A stretch of DNA of 64,000 nt, from the NCBI RefSeq assembly GCF_900198195.1, contig NZ_LT899436.1, positions 4,120,001-4,184,000 on the forward strand, in the 5' to 3' direction. The first letter of the stretch is position 1. Every line of letters begins with the position of its first letter. Positions 28,139-36,400 of the stretch are shown here, piece by piece. The position numbers and the translations under genes are program-made. This DNA comes from Tenacibaculum jejuense (GTDB taxonomy: Bacteria; Bacteroidota; Bacteroidia; Flavobacteriales; Flavobacteriaceae). The notes beneath the pieces were generated by a model. That model searched no databases, was not told where the DNA came from, and worked only from the letters and a program-made list of their open reading frames with translations.

Positions 28139-28226
28139 CATCTACTAAAAATTGGGTAATTTAATTCAAATTAAATTAGGGATTATTAAAATAGGGAAAT
28201 TACCCTTGTAGCTTTAAAACTATTTA
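28109..28226 (-). ncRNA. Predicted structured small RNA, copy 1
   Basis: About 118 nt between a good promoter and a strong terminator, directly upstream of paralogue B. Core 28154-28192. Pairing: CTAC (28211-28208) with GTAG (28145-28142) and GGGTAATTT (28205-28197) with AAATTACCC (28162-28154); the A-U pairs here are G-U in copy 2, with the 3' arm unchanged. A local AGGG/CCCT hairpin competes for the 5' arm. Only four codons can follow its single ATG. It could act in trans, or as an attenuator for paralogue B. Family not recognised. Confidence 0.62.
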
Positions 28227-28231
28227 TACGA

Positions 28232-28239
28232 CAAATGTA
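28232..28239 (-). promoter_or_regulatory. -7 promoter element TACATTTG for predicted RNA copy 1
   Basis: Exact TAnnTTTG match on the minus strand with a TTTG 18 bases upstream, a near-ideal Bacteroidota promoter and the best in the window. Confidence 0.7.
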
Positions 28240-28271
28240 TAAGAAGTGATTAAAAAACAAAAAAATAGCCG

Positions 28272-28286
28272 GTAACAAAAAGTGAC
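28272..28286 (-). promoter_or_regulatory. Shared upstream element GTCACTTTTTGTTAC (copy 1)
   Basis: Partner of the element at 26444: 13 of 15 bases equal, 32 bases before the -7 box. The flanking sequences have diverged, which argues that the element is kept by selection. Confidence 0.5.
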
Positions 28287-28293
28287 AACAGAC

Positions 28294-29931
28294 TTACAAA
28301 CTCTGTATAAAGCGCTCTAACTCTTGGTTTTTAGGTACTTGCATCTTTTTACGAATTCTATACCTTAATGCCTTAATTGAGTCTATACTTGCATTTCTGA
28401 TAGAAGCAATCTCTTTAATTGACAAATTTAAACGTAAAAAAGAACAAACTTCACGTTCTGTTTTAGTCAAGTTTGGAAACTTTTCTATAATTATTTGATC
28501 AAAACCTTGATTCACTTCATTTATTTTATCCTGTAGTGAAGACAATTTATTTTCTGTGCTTATTTGATTTTGTAGTTTTAATAATAAGCTATTTGCATAA
28601 GCTTTAACTAAATCTGAATTTGTTTCATCTTTATCTTCTTTTATTTGCTTTGATAACTGTTTTATGAATTCTAATCGCATTGTATTGTCAGCAATCAACC
28701 CCTTCAATTCAGACTCTGAAACTTTAATTTTTTGGGCTAATATTTCCTTTTTAAGTTTCTCTTTTTCAAATTTATCTTTTATCCTTTTTGCTCTAGCTTT
28801 ATGATCTCTCCAAACTAAAAAACCGATAATAATTGTAAAAAATAGAATTAAAACGATGAGTAGTACGTATAATCGAAGTTTTAACTCTTTTCTTTTTGAT
28901 TTCGTTTCTAGTTCCTTTTTTTCAATTTCAAATTCATTTTTTAACTCAAGCTCTTTTATTTCTTTTCTTTTCTTGACAGAATAAACAGAGTCAGAATATT
29001 TTTTATAGAGCACATGATTTTCGTAAGCTTTTTTGAAATCTTTTTTCTTTCTAAAAATATGACTTCTTCTTCTGTAAGCACCAACTAATTTTTGTTTGAA
29101 TTTCTCTTTTTTTGCTAACGCTATTGAAGAATCGGTGTACTTTAAAGATTTATCGTAATCTTTTAAAATATAATATTCAGAAGCAACTATAGAATATGCA
29201 ATTACAGTATTAGACTTATCGTCTGTATTCTTTAAGTACGCTAAACTGTTTAAATGAATTTTTAATGCTTTATCATATTGTTTCTGCTTACCATAAAGAA
29301 TCGCCATATTACTATTCACACTATTAAGTCTTTCTTCGTCTTTTAGTGCTGTAAAAATTTCAATGGCTTTTCGGTAGGATATAAAAGAAGAATCAATTTT
29401 TTTTAATGCCCTATATGAACCACCTAACATATTATAAGATCTGGCGATTATAGTACTATCTTTTTTATTAGAAACTAACCGTATAGCTTCGTTAAATGCA
29501 TTAATTGAAGCTCTGTACTCTGCTACTATTTTATGCAACACTCCAATATGAATATTTGCATCGGCCATTTTTAATGTATCAGAAAGTTCGTAGTATAATT
29601 TTTTAGATTCCATTCCATATTTCATACTTACATCAAACTCTCCTCTATCTCTATAAATTAGCCCCAATCGTTTCAAAATATGTGCTCTATTAGATAAATC
29701 ATCTTCGTTTAAAATACGCTCTGCATAAAGATAATATTCCTCTGATCTAGCATTGTCTCTTTCAGATAAATCATCAGCTTTATCTATAATAGATTTTATC
29801 TTTTCATCATAGTTTACAATTTTGTCAATTTTATTTCTAAAATTGAAGTAAGTAGAATCTAATTTTTGTGCGTGTAGTAAAATTGTAAAAAAAGAGAGTA
29901 ATAATAGCAGTATAGTTTTCCTAGAATTCAT
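28294..29931 (-). CDS. Membrane TPR one-component regulator with LuxR-type HTH (paralogue A)
   Basis: 545 residues with the same order as paralogue B: signal peptide (to LLHAQ), periplasmic TPRs, a membrane helix (about 354-373), coiled-coil and C-terminal HTH (TKTEREVCSFLRLNLSIKEI). The HTH half is about 87 percent identical to B, so both may bind the same DNA sites, whereas the sensor halves have diverged. The 3' region carries predicted RNA copy 1. Upstream a TACATTTA one base off the -7 consensus is seen at about 30053-30060; the gap of 277 bases to nqrF holds no further gene. Confidence 0.88.
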   Translation of the reverse strand: MNSRKTILLLLLSFFTILLHAQKLDSTYFNFRNKIDKIVNYDEKIKSIIDKADDLSERDNARSEEYYLYAERILNEDDLSNRAHILKRLGLIYRDRGEFDVSMKYGMESKKLYYELSDTLKMADANIHIGVLHKIVAEYRASINAFNEAIRLVSNKKDSTIIARSYNMLGGSYRALKKIDSSFISYRKAIEIFTALKDEERLNSVNSNMAILYGKQKQYDKALKIHLNSLAYLKNTDDKSNTVIAYSIVASEYYILKDYDKSLKYTDSSIALAKKEKFKQKLVGAYRRRSHIFRKKKDFKKAYENHVLYKKYSDSVYSVKKRKEIKELELKNEFEIEKKELETKSKRKELKLRLYVLLIVLILFFTIIIGFLVWRDHKARAKRIKDKFEKEKLKKEILAQKIKVSESELKGLIADNTMRLEFIKQLSKQIKEDKDETNSDLVKAYANSLLLKLQNQISTENKLSSLQDKINEVNQGFDQIIIEKFPNLTKTEREVCSFLRLNLSIKEIASIRNASIDSIKALRYRIRKKMQVPKNQELERFIQSL

Positions 29932-30160
29932 TTACTAAATATATAAAAAAACAGTAATTGGTGATGACCAGTGCTATTTATTTGAACAATTTAGATTAGA
30001 ATATTTTGAATTTAAATAATTAGAATTGTCTCTGATGTAAAAATTATGAAATTATAAATGTAGTAGTTTTTATATACTTACAACCCTGTTAATCTTTATA
30101 ACAATAACATATCATACCGATTTAGAATAACATAATCGTCCATAATACTATTAATTAGGC

Positions 30161-30192
30161 AAAAAAAAACCAGCACGAATGCTGGTTTTTAA
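30161..30192 (-). terminator. Intrinsic terminator after nqrF
   Basis: Stem ACCAGCA/TGCTGGT with a 4-base loop, followed on the minus strand by nine T. Closes the nqr operon. Confidence 0.88.
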
Positions 30193-30208
30193 TTTATTGT
30201 GATATTTC

Positions 30209-31525
30209 TTATCCTCCAAAGTCATCAAAACGGATGTTTTCGTCATCAAGACCAAAATCTTCACCCATTTTTTGTACTGCTTTGTTCATTAATGGTGGTC
30301 CACAGAAATATAATTCTAAATCTTCAGGACTTTCATGTTTAGATAAATATTGGTCTATTACAACTTGGTGAATAAAACCAACAAAACCATCACCTGATTC
30401 ATCATTAATATCTTTTTTAACTTTCCAGTTATCTTGCTCTAACGGCTCTGATAATGCCAAATAGAATTTGAAGTTTGGAAAATCTTTCTCTAATGCTCTA
30501 AAGTAGTGAATATAGAATAATTCTGCTTTAGAACGACCTCCATACCAATATGTTACTTTTCTACCAGTTTTTAATGTTCTGAATAAATGATAGATATGTG
30601 AACGCATTGGTGCCATACCAGCCCCACCACCAACATATAACATTTCAGCATCAGACTCGTTGATAAAGAATTCTCCATAAGGTCCAGAAATCGTTACTTT
30701 ATCACCTGGTTTTTGATTAAAAATGTAAGAAGATGCTACACCAGGATTTACATCCATCCATGCATTTTTAGCTCTATCCCATGGTGGAGTTGCAATACGT
30801 ACATTTAACATGATTTCTCTTCCCTCTGCAGGGTAAGAAGCCATAGAATATGCTCTTTCTACAGTCTCATCATTCTTCATTACTAATGGCCATAATCCAA
30901 ATTTATCCCAATCTGCTTTGAATTTATCTGGTTCACCTGGATGATCATCTGGGTGAGCAGTAATATCCATATCTTCATATTTTACTTCACATTGAGGTAT
31001 TTCTATCTGAATATATCCACCAGCTTTGTAGTCCATTTCTTCAGGAATTTCAACTACAAATTCTTTAATAAAAGTTGCTACGTTATAGTTTCTTACAACA
31101 ACAGCTTCCCATTTCTTAATTCCAAAAATTTCTTCTGGAATAGAGATATCCATGTCTTGCTTTACCTTAACCTGACAAGCTAAACGGATACCATGTTGTA
31201 ATTCTTTTCTTGTAAAGTGAGGTGTTTCTGTTGGTAAAGCTTCACCTCCACCAGAATTTACGTGACACTCACATTGCACACAAGAACCACCACCACCACA
31301 AGCAGATGGCAAGAAAATCTTTTGATTACCTAAAGTAGATAATAAAGTTCCTCCTGATGGTACTTCAATTGTCTTTTCACCATTGATCGTAATTTTAACT
31401 GGACCAGATGGTGCTAATTTTTGTTTTACAAATAATAACAGTGCTACTAATAACAAAGTAACTGTTAAAAAAGCTACTACCGTTATTGCGACTGTTCCTC
31501 CTGTATTTACTTCTAAAAACATCAT
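30209..31525 (-). CDS. nqrF: Na+-translocating NADH:quinone reductase subunit F
   Basis: 438 residues. NADH-oxidising subunit at the cytoplasmic face. N-terminal membrane helix (about 12-34), a plant-type 2Fe-2S ferredoxin domain with CGGGGSCVQC and the fourth Cys in LACQVKV, then FAD-binding (ERAYSMASYPAE) and NADH-binding (GGGAGMAPMRSH, FCGPPLM) domains of the ferredoxin reductase type. Its ATG overlaps the nqrE stop by one base (TAATG). Last gene of the nqrABCDEF operon, followed by a terminator. Confidence 0.96.
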   Translation of the reverse strand: MMFLEVNTGGTVAITVVAFLTVTLLLVALLLFVKQKLAPSGPVKITINGEKTIEVPSGGTLLSTLGNQKIFLPSACGGGGSCVQCECHVNSGGGEALPTETPHFTRKELQHGIRLACQVKVKQDMDISIPEEIFGIKKWEAVVVRNYNVATFIKEFVVEIPEEMDYKAGGYIQIEIPQCEVKYEDMDITAHPDDHPGEPDKFKADWDKFGLWPLVMKNDETVERAYSMASYPAEGREIMLNVRIATPPWDRAKNAWMDVNPGVASSYIFNQKPGDKVTISGPYGEFFINESDAEMLYVGGGAGMAPMRSHIYHLFRTLKTGRKVTYWYGGRSKAELFYIHYFRALEKDFPNFKFYLALSEPLEQDNWKVKKDINDESGDGFVGFIHQVVIDQYLSKHESPEDLELYFCGPPLMNKAVQKMGEDFGLDDENIRFDDFGG

Positions 31526-32265
31526 TACTTTGTAATTTCTTTAGTGTTATTTGCTAATTTTTCAGCTTTCTTATCTACATCCTCTTTAACCTCTACTTTC
31601 ACTTCTGCTTTAGTAGTAGCTCCTTCTTTTTTAGCTGCATCATCTCCACCTGTTAACATACCACCGAAACTCATGAATCCGATAGCCATTAAACCAGTAA
31701 TAATGAATGTAATTCCTAATCCTCTTAATGGACCTGGAACTTGAGAATATCTAATTTTCTCACGAATAGCAGCAATTGCTAAAATTGCTAAGAACCATCC
31801 GATTCCTGAACCAATTCCGTAAACAAAAGATAATCCTAAAGTAGGAATCTCACGAGACTGCATGAATAAAGAACCTCCTAAAATGGCACAGTTTACAGCG
31901 ATTAACGGTAAGAAAATACCTAAAGAGTTATATAAAGCAGGTGCAAATTTCTCAACAATGATCTCTACTAATTGTACCATAGTTGCAATTGTAGCAATAA
32001 ACATAATGAATGATAAGAAACTTAAATCGTAACCTGCATATTCTTCACCTAACCAAGATAAAGCTCCTGGTTGTAATAAATATTGATCTAATAACCAGTT
32101 CACAGGAACTGTTACAGCTAATACGAAAATAACTGCCGCTCCCATACCTACAGAAGTAGATACTTTTTTAGATATTGCTAAGTATGAACACATTCCTAAG
32201 AACGTAGCAAATACCATGTTATCTATAAATATCGACTTAAAAAATAATTCTATGTACTCTAACAT
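31525..32265 (-). CDS. nqrE: Na+-translocating NADH:quinone reductase subunit E, extended C-terminus
   Basis: 246 residues. Integral membrane subunit with six predicted helices, one of the pair (with NqrD) that holds an iron centre and forms part of the sodium path; the conserved Cys lie in GMCSYLA and NCAILGG. The membrane core ends near residue 205 and is followed by about 40 residues rich in Lys, Glu and Ala ([18 protein letters not shown] onward), longer than in the proteobacterial protein. Fourth-to-last in order; 27 bases separate it from nqrD. Confidence 0.95.
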   Translation of the reverse strand: MLEYIELFFKSIFIDNMVFATFLGMCSYLAISKKVSTSVGMGAAVIFVLAVTVPVNWLLDQYLLQPGALSWLGEEYAGYDLSFLSFIMFIATIATMVQLVEIIVEKFAPALYNSLGIFLPLIAVNCAILGGSLFMQSREIPTLGLSFVYGIGSGIGWFLAILAIAAIREKIRYSQVPGPLRGLGITFIITGLMAIGFMSFGGMLTGGDDAAKKEGATTKAEVKVEVKEDVDKKAEKLANNTKEITK

Positions 32266-32292
32266 AATTTTTTTCTTTTAATATGAGTTAGA

Positions 32293-32937
32293 CTAATCTT
32301 CGATTAATGCTTTATTTCTACTACGTTGTACCCAAATAATAATTCCAACTACGATTAAAGCCATTGGCGATAATAACATAAATCCGTTATTCTCGTAACC
32401 TATCGCATATAAACCAGTTTTTTCAATTGGATCACCTAAAACTTTAAATCCTAATAAAGTTCCAGAACCTAATAATTCTCTAAAGAATCCTACAATAATT
32501 AAAATTACTGCATATCCTAAAGCATTTCCAATACCATCTAAGAATGATCTCCATGGTCCATTTCCTAAGGCAAAAGCTTCAAAACGTCCCATAATGATAC
32601 AGTTTGTAATAATTAATCCAACGAATACCGATAGGGTTTTACTTAGTTCATAAGCAAAAGCTTTTAGTACTTGATCTACAATAATTACTAATGCAGCAAC
32701 TACGATTAACTGTACAATAATTCTAATTTTTGATGGTATAATATTTCTCATTAATGAGATTACCACATTACCTACTCCTAATACAAATAATACAGAAATA
32801 GACATTACTATTGAAGCTTGTAATTCTGCTGTAATTGCTAAAGCAGAACAAATACCTAATACCTGAATTGTAATCGGGTTATTATCCGCTAACGGATCAG
32901 TGATTAGTTTTGCGTCTTTCTTTGATAAAAGTCCCAT
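32293..32937 (-). CDS. nqrD: Na+-translocating NADH:quinone reductase subunit D
   Basis: 214 residues, six membrane helices, homologous to NqrE; iron-centre cysteines in LGICSALAI and TNCIIMGR. Part of the membrane sodium channel of NQR. Two bases separate it from nqrC. Homologous to RnfE of the Rnf complex, but the presence of nqrA, nqrC with flavin motif and nqrF fixes the operon as NQR. Confidence 0.96.
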   Translation of the reverse strand: MGLLSKKDAKLITDPLADNNPITIQVLGICSALAITAELQASIVMSISVLFVLGVGNVVISLMRNIIPSKIRIIVQLIVVAALVIIVDQVLKAFAYELSKTLSVFVGLIITNCIIMGRFEAFALGNGPWRSFLDGIGNALGYAVILIIVGFFRELLGSGTLLGFKVLGDPIEKTGLYAIGYENNGFMLLSPMALIVVGIIIWVQRSRNKALIED

Positions 32938-32939
32938 AA

Positions 32940-33680
32940 TTATTTTAATGTTTTAAAGTAAGGTACATACAATTTTAACTCAGACTTGATCATCGCTGCA
33001 ACACCATCTCCAGTAATTGTAGCTCCAGCAATTGCGTCTACCTCATTATCTGTTTTATCTTCGTTCTTAGGATCGTTATTTGATTTTGAAACTGCAATTC
33101 CTTTGAATTGTCCGTTATTCATCAAATCTTCTCCTTCGAAGTCATCCATAAAATAACGTTGCTTGATATTAGCTCCTAAACCTGGAGTTTCTCCTTTATG
33201 ATCGAAAAAAACACCTTGAACAACCATATCTTTGTCCATTGCGATATAACCCCAAATTGCATCCCAAAGTCCTTTACCTCTAATTGGAGCTATATAGAAT
33301 GTTTTACCATCTTTTTCTCCAACAAATAATGGTAATTTTCTTGCCTTACCACTTTTAGCTAAAGTTTGTTGCTTTTTAATATCAATTAAATATGCCTTAT
33401 CATCTTCTGCTGGAACATTATTCTCAATAACTAGCTGTTTTTTGATATACTTTCCAAACTCACCTTCTACTTTATCTTTAGATACAAATGCGAAACTACC
33501 ACCTTCATTCTCATTTATACCCATTGCATATAAAATATTTTGTTGCTTCTCAATTTTTTGATTTGCAGAAATCATTGGACGCAACGATGACGCTGTAAAA
33601 GCTAACAACGCACCTACTACTAACACCATTCCAATGGCGAATAGCACTGTATATGAATTACTATCTGTTTTATTGCTCAT
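32940..33680 (-). CDS. nqrC: Na+-translocating NADH:quinone reductase subunit C
   Basis: 246 residues. One N-terminal membrane helix (about 10-30) and a periplasmic FMN-binding domain. FMN is attached covalently by ApbE to a Thr in the motif; here the site reads DAIAGATIT, with Ala where SGAT has Ser. The flavin-binding region GKGLWDAIWGYIA and the GLGANI segment are present. Two bases separate it from nqrB. No apbE gene is in the window. Confidence 0.95.
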   Translation of the reverse strand: MSNKTDSNSYTVLFAIGMVLVVGALLAFTASSLRPMISANQKIEKQQNILYAMGINENEGGSFAFVSKDKVEGEFGKYIKKQLVIENNVPAEDDKAYLIDIKKQQTLAKSGKARKLPLFVGEKDGKTFYIAPIRGKGLWDAIWGYIAMDKDMVVQGVFFDHKGETPGLGANIKQRYFMDDFEGEDLMNNGQFKGIAVSKSNNDPKNEDKTDNEVDAIAGATITGDGVAAMIKSELKLYVPYFKTLK

Positions 33681-33682
33681 TA

Positions 33683-34888
33683 TTAGGCCGTTTTTACTTT
33701 TACTCGTTTAAGTCTTCTTTTCACATTACCTTGTACAACGTAATGATCGATTGTTGGAGCAAATACGTTCATTAATAGAATTGCTAAAAATACTCCCTCT
33801 GGATATGCTGGGTTGAATACACGAATCATAATTGAAATAAAACCAATTAAGAAACCATAAATCCATTTTCCTTTATTTGTTTGAGAAGCAGTAACCGGAT
33901 CTGTAGCCATATAGACAGCTCCAAATGCTAAACCACCAATCATTAAATGCTCATACCAAGAAGCACTCATTAATCCGTAAAACTTACTTGTATCAGCAAT
34001 GATGCCATTGCTTGCTACAGCGTTAAAGATTAATCCCATTACAGCAGCTCCTATGAATGTAGAAACAATAATTCTCCAACTTCCAATCTTTGTAAAGATT
34101 AAGAAAGCAGCTCCTAACAAGATTAAGAATGTAGATGTTTCTCCAACAGAACCAGGTATAAATCCAAAGAATTTTTCAAACATTGTATATGTTACTTCTT
34201 GATTTTGTGCATAACTACCTAAAATAGTTTCTCCAGAAATAGCATCAGCAGAACCAGCTCTATTCACAGCATCGTGTACCCATACCTTATCTCCAGACAT
34301 CCATGTCGGATAAGCAAAAAATAAGAATGCACGAATTGTTAAAGCCGGATTCAAAATATTCATTCCTGTTCCTCCAAAAACTTCTTTACCAATAACAACT
34401 CCAAAGGCAACTGCTACTGCAAGCATCCATAATGGTAAATCTACTGGTACAATTAATGGAACTAACATTCCTGTTACTAAATATCCTTCTTCTACTTCGT
34501 GCCCTTTTATTACAGCAAACACGAATTCTATAGCTAAACCAACTCCATAAGATACAATTACAAGAGGTAATATTTTAATAGCTCCAATCCATAAGTTTGA
34601 TAAACTCCAAAAACTTCCGCTAAAAAAACCTGTTACTCTCTCTACTTCTCCTGCAGCTAAATGATGCTGATAACCTGCATTAAGCATTCCAAAAATTAAA
34701 CATGGAATTAATGCCATAATTACCGTATTCATTGTACGCTTCAGATCATCTGCAGCTTTAATGTGCGTACCACCATGAGTGGTTTCGTTCGGTAAATATA
34801 AAAAGGTATGGATTGCATTGAATGCAGGAGCCATTTTAGTCCCTTTATATTTTTCTTTTAAATTGTGTAAATTTTGTTTTAAGCTCAT
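33683..34888 (-). CDS. nqrB: Na+-translocating NADH:quinone reductase subunit B
   Basis: 401 residues, about ten membrane helices; binds a covalent FMN and riboflavin and is part of the sodium route. Family motifs are clear (GGTGMNILNPALTIRAFLFF region). The flavinylation motif reads DAISGET rather than the usual SGAT, so the acceptor Thr is kept but its neighbour is Glu. Four bases after nqrA. Confidence 0.95.
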   Translation of the reverse strand: MSLKQNLHNLKEKYKGTKMAPAFNAIHTFLYLPNETTHGGTHIKAADDLKRTMNTVIMALIPCLIFGMLNAGYQHHLAAGEVERVTGFFSGSFWSLSNLWIGAIKILPLVIVSYGVGLAIEFVFAVIKGHEVEEGYLVTGMLVPLIVPVDLPLWMLAVAVAFGVVIGKEVFGGTGMNILNPALTIRAFLFFAYPTWMSGDKVWVHDAVNRAGSADAISGETILGSYAQNQEVTYTMFEKFFGFIPGSVGETSTFLILLGAAFLIFTKIGSWRIIVSTFIGAAVMGLIFNAVASNGIIADTSKFYGLMSASWYEHLMIGGLAFGAVYMATDPVTASQTNKGKWIYGFLIGFISIMIRVFNPAYPEGVFLAILLMNVFAPTIDHYVVQGNVKRRLKRVKVKTA

Positions 34889-34892
34889 AATA

Positions 34893-36239
34893 CTATCCTA
34901 ATTCTTTCATCATTAAATCTAAACCTTCACGAATAATTTTCTGATGTGGTTGTTTTGAAACACAGATAAATTCTGTTAAAGCAAAATCCTCAGGTGCAAC
35001 TTCGTAAGCCCCTAAACCTTCCATTTCATCAAGGTCTTTATACATACAAGCTTTTAATAGTTGCATCGGATAAATGTCTAATGGAAAAACCTCTTCGAAA
35101 GAACCAGTTACTACAAAGGCTCTATGTTCTCCATTGGTATTTGTATTTAAATCATACTTTTTCTTTGGACTTAACCAAGAAAAAGTTAAAGCTCTTGAAG
35201 TAGATATTTTGTTGAAAACTGGTTTATTCCACCCAAAGAATTCATAATCATCTCCTTCCGGGATAGCAGTAACTTGGTTGTCATAAAAACCTAAAAATCC
35301 GTTTTCATCAACTTGTAAACCAGATAAAACATTACCGCTAATAACTCTAGTATTGTCGTTATTTAAGTTTCCTTTTACTACATCAGAAATTTGAGCTCCA
35401 GCAATCACAGAAACATATTTAGGTTCATTAATTTTAGAACCTGTTAATGCAACTTTTCTCGTGATATTAAATTTACCCGTTAAAAGTAGTTCGCCTATTA
35501 CGATTAAATCTTGCGGAGTAACTACCCATACAACTTCACCTTTGTTAATTGGATTTACTTGTGCTATTTGAGTACTTACATTTCCTACTGGGTGAGGTCC
35601 TTTAACATTGTGTAACTCTACTCCTTTTGCAGATGCTAAAGGTGACTTAGCAGATCCTACAGAAACATGAACTTTACCTTCAGTTAATTTTGTTAATGCA
35701 GTTAAAGCGGCATTTAACTCTGCTTCTTTACCTTCTAAAACATAATCGTAATCTGCAGCTAAAGGCGCACTATTATATCCTGATACAAAGATTGCTTTTG
35801 GTGCTTGATTTGGATTAGCAACAACATCATACGGACGCTGCTTAATGAAAGGCCAGCATCCAGAAGCAAATAGGTGATTTTTAATTTCTTCACCAGACAT
35901 TGCATCTACATCTACCTTACCAAAGTCTTTATGATCTTGCGTTCCGTTAGTTGTAATTTTTATCTCTAAAACTTTTCTACGAGCTCCACGAACAATCTCT
36001 GTTACTTTACCACTTACAGGACTTGGAAATAAAATACGCTCGTCACTTTTATCGTAAAAAAGTGCCTCACCTGCCTTTACTTCAGTTCCTTCTTTTGCTA
36101 AAATTTTAGGGATAACGCCGTGAAAATCATCTGGCTTTACAGCAAAAACACTACCTAATGGAAGTTCGGTAGTTACCTGCTTTGCTTCGCCAACGAGCTT
36201 TATATCAAGCCCTTTTTTTATACGGATGTCTTTTGACAT
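34893..36239 (-). CDS. nqrA: Na+-translocating NADH:quinone reductase subunit A
   Basis: 448 residues from the ATG at 36239, where the family N-terminus (MSKDIRIKKGLDIKLVG) begins; the longer in-frame start at 36317 would lie upstream of the promoter box. Peripheral, quinone-interacting subunit on the cytoplasmic side, with an N-terminal RnfC-like barrel. First gene of the operon: TAAATTTG lies 35 bases upstream, and spacing of 0-30 bases throughout suggests one transcript. Confidence 0.95.
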   Translation of the reverse strand: MSKDIRIKKGLDIKLVGEAKQVTTELPLGSVFAVKPDDFHGVIPKILAKEGTEVKAGEALFYDKSDERILFPSPVSGKVTEIVRGARRKVLEIKITTNGTQDHKDFGKVDVDAMSGEEIKNHLFASGCWPFIKQRPYDVVANPNQAPKAIFVSGYNSAPLAADYDYVLEGKEAELNAALTALTKLTEGKVHVSVGSAKSPLASAKGVELHNVKGPHPVGNVSTQIAQVNPINKGEVVWVVTPQDLIVIGELLLTGKFNITRKVALTGSKINEPKYVSVIAGAQISDVVKGNLNNDNTRVISGNVLSGLQVDENGFLGFYDNQVTAIPEGDDYEFFGWNKPVFNKISTSRALTFSWLSPKKKYDLNTNTNGEHRAFVVTGSFEEVFPLDIYPMQLLKACMYKDLDEMEGLGAYEVAPEDFALTEFICVSKQPHQKIIREGLDLMMKELG

Positions 36240-36274
36240 AGTAACTAATGTATTTGATTTTCTTAAAAAACACG

Positions 36275-36282
36275 CAAATTTA
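36275..36282 (-). promoter_or_regulatory. -7 promoter element TAAATTTG for the nqr operon
   Basis: Exact TAnnTTTG match on the minus strand, 35 bases before the nqrA ATG. Confidence 0.6.
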
Positions 36283-36388
36283 ATTATTTTAAAATCGACC
36301 CAGTAGCGAATCATCACTATATCTTACAATCACCCTCTTATTTATATTAGTTCTAAATAAAAGATTGCGCTTTGGCCTACATTTTGGT

Positions 36389-36396
36389 ATTTTTGT
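36389..36396 (+). promoter_or_regulatory. -7 promoter element TATTTTTG close to the Plug start codon
   Basis: Exact TAnnTTTG match that ends only 4 bases before the ATG at 36401, so the transcript would start at or next to the start codon. Confidence 0.5.
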
Positions 36397-36400
36397 TCCT

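Noticed and set aside
36240..36317. Longer N-terminus for NqrA
   Set aside because: It contains the TAAATTTG promoter box and has no family similarity; NqrA starts at 36239.
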